In this document: in pieces, positions 56,715 to 64,000 of the stretch
Position numbering within the stretch: the stretch's first letter is position 1
Layout of the letters: the number at the start of each line of letters is the position of its first letter
Position numbers and translations under genes: made by a program
The notes under the pieces: model-generated
Told to the model about the DNA's origin: nothing
Database searches by the model: none
Seen by the model: the letters and a program-made list of their open reading frames with translations, nothing else
Assembly (NCBI GenBank): GCA_018894105.1
Contig: CM032118.1
Span: 35,878,690-35,942,689 of the forward strand
DNA: 64,000 bases
Origin: Jacaranda mimosifolia
Lineage: Eukaryota > Streptophyta > Magnoliopsida > Lamiales > Bignoniaceae
Direction of reading: 5' to 3'

Positions 56715-59068
56715 TCTGGGTCCTCAGAGCCTGTGGTCAAAAAGGGGGAGGAATTAGGAGAAGTAGATGAACCTCCCAGGTCGAGGGGTAGGCTATTCAC
56801 AACAAGTTATTATAGTGATATCGTGTCAAAAATATCATCGAACGACTTGAGGTCGATTAGGGAAAAGTATCATGTTTTGAATGAGTTTAAGTTGATTAAA
56901 CCTAGGGCAATGAATAGAATACACACTTCTCCAGTTTTTGAGGATACAATGAAGTGCGGTCTTAGGTTTCCTTTAGCTGATTCTATAGTTAACCTACTGA
57001 GAGGTCTCCAAGTATGTATAACTCAGCTGCTGCCCAATTGCTTATTCCTCATGTATAGTTTCATCGTTTTAATGGCTATTTGCGACCAACCTCCTTTGTA
57101 GGCGAACTTTAGCCATCTTTTTCATTTGCTGATATCTCAAAAGTTGGGATTGGCCGGGGAGTCGAGGTTTTACTATTTAACAGCTCGACCTCATAGAAAT
57201 ATCTTTAGGACCTTATCTTCTTCCCATAGCTAAAAGTGGAAAGAAAGGTACTTTTACATCCCAAGAGGGTGGATGATGGGTAGGTTCGAAACGAATACAG
57301 ATGAGAACCCATCATGGAGTAATATCTTCATAAGAGATCTCCTTGAGTTCGGTGAAATGGATACTTTTGAGTTTATAAAGGAGATAAATTTTGTTCTAAC
57401 AAGATTGTCGACCGCTAAATTGAGGTCGCACGCTAACACGCGATTAGGTATAAACTAATCTTTGTAGTTTATGTAATTCAATTTTTTTTTATATAGTTTG
57501 TAGAAAACTCTCTCTGATCAATATTTTCACCTTATTAGGTTAGGCAGTGATGAATCATGCTAGGCAGGTAGTGATGCATAAACAACAAGAGGCGCAAGAG
57601 CACCAGAAGGCTGCTATGGCTCAAGCTACTGGAGTAGCGCCCGTAGCTCAGGAGAGTCAACCTCAAGCTGTCACTAGTCAAAGTGCTGGAGTGGCAAGTA
57701 GCCCATCCCCACAACAGAAAAGGAAGGCTGCAGAGACTATAGTAGGATATATCCCGAAGAAGATTGCGGTCGAAAAAGGGAAAAAAAAAAGCAAACGAAC
57801 CCGACAAGGCTGCTTATGTAATTCTACCTCTCGAATGCTTGTGTAATTTGCCTATGTTTCCCGAGCTAAGGTTTGGCCAGAAAGTGGAGGTGTCGAACAC
57901 AGCAATGATAATAGGAGCAAGCGCCACATCAGTGACCCCCTTGGCCATTCTTACAAGTGATTTGTTCCAAAATGACCAAGTCGAGATGTTTAATCAAGAC
58001 CAACTGTCTGCCTTGAAAGCCTTTGCTACCATGCAAACATGGTGAAGTCTTTCATCGGGTAATTTTTATCTTATGCAAGATCTAAGTTATTGTAATCATA
58101 AGTTATTTGACTTCCGCAGGTCGAGCAATAGGGTAAAACCTCCACCGACACTGTGAGTTGTGCGAGACCAACCATTTGCAGTTGGAAGAAAAGTGCGAAG
58201 AATTGGAGAAGGGGCACAATGACCTAGTCAAGATCAAGGTCCAATCACTGGAGTCAAGGTTGGTTGAGTTTACCAAGCAACTCAAAGAAAAAGATGTTAA
58301 ATTGTTAGCTGCCATTGAGGGCAAAAGTCAGGCTAAGGAGTAGCTGAAGAAAACGATCAATTCAATTCATGAGGCTTCAGAGTTGGCTCGAGCGCATGGT
58401 TACGACAGCACGCTATGATATACCTGATCTGAGTTTTTTAAGGCGTTGCCTGGGATTCGAAAAGATGATATTTAACAATTTATGCTCTCATCGGCCTTCA
58501 AAGATACGATCATTTTTTAAGGCGTTGCCTGGGATCCGAAAAGATGATATATAATAATTTATGCTCTCATCAGCCTTCAAATATGCGAGCATGACATTTA
58601 ACATGGATAATACGAAGGCAAGCATTCGATCGTGCGGTAAAACAGCTTGAGTTTATGGGTATGAGTTTTGGGCAGAAGATAAGGCCCAACTCGAAGTAAT
58701 GAAGAATAAGCGCCTTGAAGCCTTCGATGAGACTGCTTCTACTGAGGAGACTGTTGTAGTTGTTGTTCCTCCTCTGCCCTGGACTATCACGGTGGGAGAG
58801 GAGTTTGGGTTCATAGGGGAGTTTACCTTAGATATAAAGAATAACTAAGTAAATCTGGCAAACTTCTTTCCCGATAGTGGTTGAGTGTTTTTAATCGAGG
58901 AAGCTGGACCCTCACAACATGGTGGAGCACCCCAAGTTAGGCCTGAGCAAGAGGTCGAATGACCGCCCCTGGATTAGATCTCAATCCGACTGATGAGCTA
59001 TTCAAAATAGTCAACGAGGTTGCTGACGAGGCTGCAGGTCGGTGAGGGAAGGCCACGAGGTCTAGCTA
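56715..59068 (+). pseudogene. Antisense ORF of element C (putative gypsy-type transposon domain protein)
   Basis: The frame is open from the deletion junction (S-S-E-P-V-V-K-K-G) through 57099: Y-S-D-I-V-S-K-I, F-E-D-T-M-K-C-G-L-R-F-P-L-A, L-L-R-G-L-Q-V-C-I-T-Q-L-L-P-N. This is the best preserved domain of its kind here. It resumes to 57446 (F-Y-Y-L-T-A-R-P, W-S-N-I-F-I-R-D-L-L-E-F). GT-AG introns lie near 57449-57541 and about 58045-58120. Exon 2 is Q/A rich with a K-R-K basic run. A later exon (58158-58343) is E/K rich with heptad spacing, a likely coiled coil. It ends T-R-S-S stop at 59068, like element B. A 60-bp segment (AAGGCGTTGCCTGGGAT...) is duplicated at 58440-58570. Stops: 57100, 57230, 58341. 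Confidence 0.6.
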
Positions 59069-59173
59069 AATGATCTTGCATTCTGTAGTTTCAATTTTAT
59101 TTTTGTTGTATCGGGACAATGTCGCGGCTGGTTGGTGAGAAATATTAGCATGAACTTGGTAGGATGGGCATCT

Positions 59174-59407
59174 TCAAGCGAATTTGACGACGTCCTTATA
59201 TAATGTTGGCCAAAAATATCCATTCATGATGATTTTATGAGCCAATGCTCGACCTCCCAAGTGATTCCTACAAATGCCCATATAGATCTCTTGTAAGACT
59301 TCCTGCTCCTGATTAGGCATCAGACAATTGAATGGAGGTCCTACAATGGACCTTTTATTTAACTGATCAAACTCATCTAAAGCAAATTTTGTTGAGCGCG
59401 CTCTCAA
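59174..59407 (-). pseudogene. Integrase N-terminal zinc domain of element C
   Basis: A minus-strand frame with L-Q-E-I-Y-M-G-I-C-R-N-H-L-G-G-R-A-L-A and G-Y-F-W-P-T-L, the H-H-C-C region of gypsy integrase. It stops after K-D-V-V-K-F-A; the D,D,E core and C-terminus are missing, and the antisense gene begins within 110 bp. Deletion of the core rules out integration by this copy. Confidence 0.75.
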
Positions 59408-59638
59408 CCTGTGGGCTTCTGTCTTATCTAATAGTACCTTACCTTCTTTGAGATAACACTTAATTTCATCAATCCAACTCTAGCCCGTGTTGTCAACAGT
59501 GAGGATCTAATTTTAATGGAGGTTGAGAACGGTGGGTCTAGCTGAGACCAAAAAGGTGATAGACCTTTCTTTGGTGCCTTTTGACGAGCTAGCGAACTTT
59601 GAAAGTACGTCTACTCTTTCATCTTCCGACGTGGGTAC

Positions 59639-59932
59639 TTAACTCAGCATGAACTTCTCAAACAGCTGCTCAAGTCGTTTGACCTCCATCAAATAAGTGT
59701 TTATGTTTATCTCTTTTACTTCAAAGTTTCCCCCAAACTCCACAACCAGCTGCAAGTCAGTTATAACTGTTAACTGCTTGATCCCTCTACTAAGTACCAC
59801 TTTCATCTGGACGATGAAAGCTTCGTATTCCCCCTTATTGTTCAAGACTAGGTAATTCAACTTGATTGCAGAATCGTATTCCTCCGCTTGAGGGGAGTAC
59901 AAGGAGATACCTACCTCGCCACCTATACTCAT
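59639..59932 (-). pseudogene. RNase H domain of element C
   Basis: An open 98-codon frame: G-G-E-V-G-I-S-L-Y-S-P, A-I-K-L-N-Y-L-V-L-N-N-K-G-E-Y-E-A-F, then I-T-D-L-Q-L-V-V-E-F and N-T-Y-L-M-E-V. It matches the RNase H of Tat/Athila-type elements; of the catalytic acidic residues, E (G-E-Y-E-A) and D (T-D-L-Q-L) are kept. The first Asp lies upstream of the frame. Confidence 0.75.
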
Positions 59933-60628
59933 GGCCGATCCATCTATATGTAAAGACCAGGCTTGTTATTCTAGATCGACTACCAAAGGAAGATCGACTC
60001 ACTCTGCCATAAAATCAGCTAGCACCTGGGCCTTTACGGCGGTGCGGGGTTGAAACTTGAGGTCAAATTCACCCAGCTCAATGGCCTAGTTGGTTAACCT
60101 TCTTGATGTATCGAACTTAGAGAGTACCTATTTCAACAATTGGTTTGTCAAAACAATGATAGTATGTGACAAGAAATAGGGTCTCAACTTTCGTGTCGCT
60201 GTGATAAGTGCTAAGGAAACTTCTCAATCTCCAAATAGTTATGCTCGGGGCCTTACAGGACTTTACTATCATAATACACTAGCTTATATAAGCCTTGTCG
60301 ATTAGATACCAAAACTAAATTAACTGCTGCCGTGGAGACTGCCAAATACAAGCTCAACACTTCTCCAACCATAGGCTTCGCAAGCAATGGTGGCTCGATT
60401 AAGTACTATTTGAGTTCAACCAGAGCCTAGTTGCATTTTTTTTGTCCACTAGAACTTTCTGGCGTTCCTCAGGACCTGAAAGAATGGTAAACATTTGTCT
60501 ACTAGTCGAGGTATAAATCGACCGAAAGAAATAATCCACCTGACCAATCTCTGGACATCTCTTACTATCTTTAGTGGTGGGATATCTTAGATTTCTTGGA
60601 TTTTCTGGGGATTAGGTTCAATGCCCCT
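59933..60628 (-). pseudogene. RT thumb/connection of element C
   Basis: A broken minus-strand segment between the RT palm and RNase H, aligned by order with 29275-28982 in element B; R-F-I-P-R-L-V-D-K and P-F-F-Q-V-L-R-N can be read near 60520-60470. No single frame is open. Confidence 0.6.
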
Positions 60629-61162
60629 CTAGTTAACCATGTAACCTAAGAACTCTCCGCCTCTCACTCCGAATGTGCATTTGTTTGGGTTAAGCTTTAT
60701 ATCAAAGGCTCTTAAAATTGAAAATGTGTGGTCAAGGTCAGCTAAGTGGTTTAATTCTCTTTCCGTTTTAACGATCATATCGTCCATGTAAACTTCTATG
60801 GATTGATTTATTTTATTTTTGAACATAAAGTTAACCAGTCTTTGGGATGTTGTGCCGACATTTTTTAATCCAAATGGCATGACCAGAAAACAATACACAT
60901 CATTTGGAACGACAAAAGAAGTTTTATCTCTGTCTTCAAGTGTCATAAAAATTTGATAATATCCCTGGAAGGCATCCATCATGCTCAAGAGGTCACAACC
61001 GGCAGTTGAATCTACCCACGAATCTATGTAATGCAATGGATACGGGTCTTTAGGGAATACTTTATTAAGATCAGTGAAATTATGACACATTCTCCACCTG
61101 CCCTCATTTTTAGGGACCAAGATTACATTACATAACCAACTAGGATCTTGTATTTCACCCAT
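60629..61162 (-). pseudogene. Reverse transcriptase palm of element C, longest RT frame in the window
   Basis: 177 residues without stop: W-L-C-N-V-I-L-V-P-K-N-E-G-R-W-R-M-C-H-N-F-T-D-L-N, D-A-F-Q-G-Y-Y-Q-I, S-F-V-V-P-N-D-V-Y-C-F, M-P-F-G-L-K-N-V-G, V-Y-M-D-D-M-I-V-K, L-N-P-N-K-C-T-F-G-V and E-F-L-G-Y-M-V. The catalytic Y-M-D-D is intact. Usual variations such as A-T-Y-Q-R read T-T-S-Q-R. Despite the frame the element is dead, since flanking domains are deleted. Confidence 0.85.
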
Positions 61163-61341
61163 GTAGCCTGCCTCTAGGAGTTTGTTGACATTCTCTTCAA
61201 TGATCTAGGTTCTCTCCGAATTAAAGGTTCTTGTCTTTTGTTTCACTGGTTTGAAATATGGATCAACATTAAGATGGTAGACGATGACATAGGGGTCAAT
61301 TCCCCAGAGGTTTGTAGCTTTCCAAGCAAAAATATTGGCGC

Positions 61342-61486
61342 ACCTTACCTCGCTCCATGGGGCACGGTGTCCTTCCAACACGCATCGGGGTATGTTCTCA
61401 AGCCCATTTCGACCACTTTGCTCCGTTTCGCTCCATTTCTTCCATTTCTTGTCAATTTTACCTCAAATTTCAAGGCAAAATCAACA
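61342..61486 (-). repeat. 3' LTR of the copia element (short)
   Basis: On the minus strand TGTTGATTTTGCCTTGAAATT starts right after the purine tract and the LTR meets element C sequence (CAATATTTTTGC) after GGTAAGGTGCGC. Length is about 145 bp, short for the group; either a short LTR or truncated at the outer end. The exact end is ambiguous by two bases (CA shared with the target). Confidence 0.6.
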
Positions 61487-61500
61487 ATTCTCCACCTTGA
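61487..61500 (-). other. Polypurine tract of the copia element
   Basis: The minus strand reads TCAAGGTGGAGAAT directly before the LTR start TGTTGA, the usual AGGTGGAGAATTGTTGA arrangement of Tork-type copia elements. Confidence 0.75.
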
Positions 61501-61548
61501 CTTGAAGTTCCCATTCATCTTCTTTGTCTCTGCCCCCAATAAGGCCTG

Positions 61549-61826
61549 TTATCTAAGTCTGCAAACATTAACCAAATCCAAGCAATGCTCGAATTTGATT
61601 CCTGGAACAGCCTTAGTCAACATGTCTGCCGGATTATCCTTTGTCCCAACTTTGTCAACCAACATGACTCCTTGAGATACCATATCCCGAACAAAGTGAT
61701 ACCTCACATCTATGTGCTTTGTTCTCTTATGAAACGCTTGATTCTTTGACAAGTGTATGGCACTCTGACTGTCACAAAATACCTTAGCGATCTCAGAAGT
61801 CATACCCATATCATCATTCAGCCCCT
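61549..61826 (-). pseudogene. Copia RNase H, C-terminal part
   Basis: The frame 61809-61549 has V-F-C-D-S-Q-S-A-I-H-L-S-K-N, then F-H-K-R-T-K-H-I-D-V-R-Y-H-F, then K-D-N-P-A-D-M-L-T-K-A-V-P, all strongly conserved in copia RNase H. It is separated from the RT/RNase H frame upstream by a frameshift near 61827. It degrades the RNA template during cDNA synthesis. Confidence 0.85.
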
Positions 61827-62684
61827 TTAGCCAAATGCTTTCCTTAGCACCTCAGCCAAAGCCATGTACTCAGCTTCTGTTGTGGACAATGCAACTGATG
61901 ACTGCAAAGTCGCCTTCCAGCTAACCATACAACTTGATACACAAAACACATAGCCCGTAATGGACCTTCTGCTATCCAAATCTCCTGCATAATCTGCATC
62001 CACATAGCCAATAATTCTTGTAGTAGAATTCAATTGACTATACCTCAAACATCTGTCTGCAAAGCCTCTCAGATACCTCATGATCCATTTCACAGCATGC
62101 CAATGAGTCTTTCCTGGCTTGTGCATATACCTGCTCACAACACTGACTGCATGTGAAATGTCTGGCCTACTGCACACCATGGCGTACATCAAGCTACCCA
62201 TTGCACTAGCATATGGCACATTTGACATGTGTTCCACCTCCTCCTCAGTACTCGATGATAAATCTAATGAGAGCCTGAAATGAGCTGCAAGTGGCGTACT
62301 AACTAGCTTGGACTTATCCATCCCAAATCGCTCAAGTATTTTCTCAATGTAATGCTGTTGAGACAAGTACAACAATCCTGCGTATCTGTCCCGGATGATC
62401 TCCATGCCTAAAATCTTCTTTGCACCGCCCAAATCCTTCATCTCAAATTCTTCACTTAACTGAGATTTTAATTGGTTGATCTCATATATGTTTCTAGAAG
62501 CAATCAACATATCATCAACGTACAACAGCAAATATATGAGAAGGCTATCACTACAAATTTTGTAATATACACAACAATCAAATTTGCTTCTAGTATATCC
62601 TATCTTGGTAATAAAAGCATCAAACATTTTATACCATTGCCTGGGAGACTGCTTCGGCCATATAATGGCCTCTTCAAAAGACAT
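61827..62684 (-). pseudogene. Copia reverse transcriptase and start of RNase H
   Basis: An open frame of 285 residues: Q-S-P-R-Q-W-Y-K-M-F-D, the catalytic box L-L-Y-V-D-D-M-L-I-A-S (intact), E-F-E-M-K-D-L-G-G-A-K-K-I-L-G-M-E-I, Y-A-S-A-M-G-S-L-M-Y-A-M, R-P-D-I-S-H-A-V, V-D-A-D-Y-A-G-D-L-D-S-R-R-S-I-T-G-Y and A-L-S-T-T-E-A-E-Y-M-A-L. A one-base frameshift at about 62660-62680 separates it from the N-terminal part. Confidence 0.9.
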
Positions 62685-63013
62685 GCTTGATTTTGTTTCC
62701 CAAGAACAACGAATCCTTCTGGTTGACTCATGTAGATTTGTTTCTCCAACTCACCATGCAAAAAAATTATTTTCACATCCATCTGCTCCAGTTCCATATC
62801 AAACAGAGCAACTATGGCAAGTAAAACACGAATGGAAGTATGTTTTACAACTGGGGAGAATACTTCATGAAAGTCAACTCCCTCTCTCTGAGTAAAACCC
62901 TTAGCAACCAATCGCACCTTGTATCTAACATCTTCAACACCAGGAATCCCTTCTTTCTTCTTGTAGATCCATATGCAACCTACAATCTTCTGCCCTTTAG
63001 GTATATCAACCAA
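62600..63013 (-). pseudogene. Copia RT, N-terminal part
   Basis: The frame contains G-C-I-W-I-Y-K-K-K-E-G, R-L-V-A-K-G-F-T-Q-R-E-G-V-D-F-H-E-V-F-S-P-V, S-I-R-V-L-L-A-I-V-A, M-D-V-K-I-I-F-L-H-G-E-L and Y-M-S-Q-P-E-G-F. The usual K-T-A-F-L-H-G is K-I-I-F-L-H-G. It ends K-R-P-L-Y-G-R where the frame slips, so the next residues (K-Q-S-P-R-Q-W) lie in the other frame. Pairs with 61827-62684. Confidence 0.85.
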
Positions 63014-63016
63014 CTC

Positions 63017-63223
63017 CTATATGCTATTCTTATGTAGAGACTCCATCTCTTCACTCATAGCTGCAACCCATTTATCAGAATCTAGCCTGGAAATTGCCTC
63101 TTTATATGAGACTGGATCATCTCCTACAAACTCCTCAACTGAACTCAAAGCATAAGCTACCAGATCTGAGTAAGCATACTGTTGTGCTGGTTTGATCTGC
63201 CTCCTCTCCCTATCGCGAGCCAA
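63017..63223 (-). pseudogene. Copia integrase-RT linker
   Basis: The frame encodes D-D-P-V-S-Y-K-E-A-I-S, then D-K-W-V-A-A-M-S-E-E-M-E-S-L-H-K-N, the conserved segment just upstream of the RT (E-P-x-x-x-x-E-A ... W-x-x-A-M-x-E-E-[MI]). Between it and the integrase (63224-63576) the linker is broken and low in similarity. Confidence 0.75.
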
Positions 63224-63576
63224 GCAATAATTTTGTAGTGGTTTATTTTCCTGTTATTGGTTAGGTGGTAATGTGCTCTCACCAGCTTCATCTATCATCT
63301 TTTGTTTCTCCTTTGAAACTTGTGGAGGATCAATATAAATCTCCATCTTTCCATTAACACCCTGTTGACTGCTTTCCTACTGCTCCACCTTTTTCATCAT
63401 TGCAAACTCATCGAATGTCACGTCTCTACTGATAATCATCTTGGAGCCCTTGTCATCATTACACCACAAACGATAACCTTTGACTCCATCTGCATAGCCT
63501 AAAAATATGCACTTCCTAGCCCTTGGCTCAAGCTTCCCATCCCGGATATGAGCATAGGCTAGACACTCAAATTCTT

Positions 63577-63975
63577 TCAGATTTGAGTAATCAGTAGGAG
63601 ACCCTGACCAAATTCCATTAGTGTCTTATAGTCCAATGCAGTTGATGGTGACCTATTCACCAAATAACACGCAATGTTAATCGCTTCTGCCCAAAAACTC
63701 TTGGACAATTCGGCGTTAAAAAGCATGCATCTAGCTCTTTCCAAGATAGTCTTGTTCATCCATTCTGCAACTCCATTCTACTGTGGTGTATGTACAACTG
63801 TGTGATGCCTCACAATTCCTTCATTCTTGCAGAATTCCTGAAATTCCTTGTTGCAGAACTCCAATCCATTGTCAGTCCTCAAGCGCTTGATCTCCTTTCC
63901 TGTCTGCTTCTCAATTAAGGTCTTCAATTGCTTGAAGTTGACAAACACCTCATCCTTATGCTTCAGCATGTACAC
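63577..63975 (-). pseudogene. Copia integrase core
   Basis: 63975-63778 has F-V-N-F-K-Q-L-K-T-L-I-E-K-Q-T-G and L-R-T-D-N-G-L-E-F with the second catalytic Asp, then H-H-T-V-V-H-T-P-Q. A TAG follows where the family has Q, then N-G-V-A-E-W-M-N-K with the catalytic Glu (usual R replaced by W), continuing to 63577 as A-R-C-M-L-F-N-A-E-L-S-K-S-F-W-A-E-A. Both changes (CAG to TAG, CGG to TGG) are C-to-T. Integrase inserts the cDNA; this copy is inactive. Confidence 0.85.
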
Positions 63976-64000
63976 CCATACTCTCCGTGAGAAATCATCT

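Larger units (their letters stand above)
56425..61341 (-). mobile_element. Ty3/gypsy retrotransposon C, Tat type, deleted and truncated
   Basis: Same family as element A: its LTR piece matches 2512-2790 and its RT/linker matches 1-660 nearly base for base. Order on the plus strand: partial 3' LTR (56425-56712), antisense gene (56715-59068), integrase zinc domain, RNase H, RT, and the start of the protease-RT linker, where the copia element begins (61342). The outer half of the LTR, the 5' part of the antisense gene and the integrase core are deleted; protease, gag and 5' LTR are lost beyond the copia element or outside the window. Confidence 0.85.
61342..64000 (-). mobile_element. Ty1/copia retrotransposon, 3' half (runs off right edge)
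   Basis: Minus-strand order from right to left: integrase, pre-RT, RT, RNase H, purine tract, 3' LTR. Integrase before RT is the copia order, and the RT reads like the Tork/Tnt1 group. It entered the protease-RT linker of element C: similarity to element A stops at 61341 and LTR sequence begins. The 5' LTR and gag lie outside the window. RT and integrase have stops and a frameshift. Confidence 0.85.

Noticed and set aside
1..64000. CRISPR arrays, operons, tRNA and rRNA genes
   Set aside because: Tandem repeats found have no unique spacers and all lie in LTR or untranslated parts of elements; no tRNA or rRNA gene was recognised by eye.

Overview
The window is a repeat-dense piece of an angiosperm nuclear genome, most likely a eudicot. 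Evidence for this is the stacked LTR retrotransposons, a Helitron with a separate RPA-like gene, hAT elements, MITEs, GT-AG introns and AT-rich spacers. There is no bacterial gene organisation. Nearly every long reading frame belongs to a mobile element and most are broken by stops and frameshifts. Junctions were mapped by eye from target-site duplications (TSDs), LTR ends, primer binding sites (PBS) and reading frames; no alignment or database search was run.

Layout. 1-3078: 5' half of a Ty3/gypsy element of the Tat type (element A, minus strand); its LTR lies inside exon 2 of a small host gene whose exon 1 and TATA box follow (3079-3530). 4653-5098: a MITE. 5947-21401: one ancient roughly 3 kb solo LTR of a Del/Tekay-like family, split by two later insertions: an Athila-type gag-protease element without RT (6372 to about 10450) and a complete 8.2 kb element with 3.1 kb LTRs that carries only a gag remnant (12065-20223, TSD ATATG). 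22561-33274: a second Tat-type element (B, minus strand) with both LTRs, gag, protease, RT, integrase and an antisense gene with introns and its own TATA box.

About 34.0-48.8 kb: a decayed Helitron with a Rep-helicase gene (36.27-41.8 kb) and an RPA-like gene (41.9-48.8 kb). It is hit by a hAT element (TSD GATGTATC), a 3.3 kb solo LTR (TSD TAATT) and a hAT-type MITE (8-bp TSD). 50.47-55.08 kb: two related multi-exon genes with B3-like domains, one open across six exons in its first domain and the other closed by three TAG codons. 55811-56235: a second copy of the first MITE family, inverted. 56425-61341: a third Tat-type element (C, minus strand), internally deleted but with the longest RT frame in the window, cut by a Ty1/copia element (61342-64000, minus strand) that runs off the right edge.

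The most interesting points are: (1) the antisense gene of the Tat elements, which keeps introns in the antisense direction in two diverged copies; (2) the Del-like LTRs, which carry a different minisatellite at the same internal position in each copy; (3) the exact nesting history readable from TSDs; (4) the B3-like gene pair next to the Helitron. No functional system made by cooperating genes is evident; the genes here mostly interact by inserting into one another.
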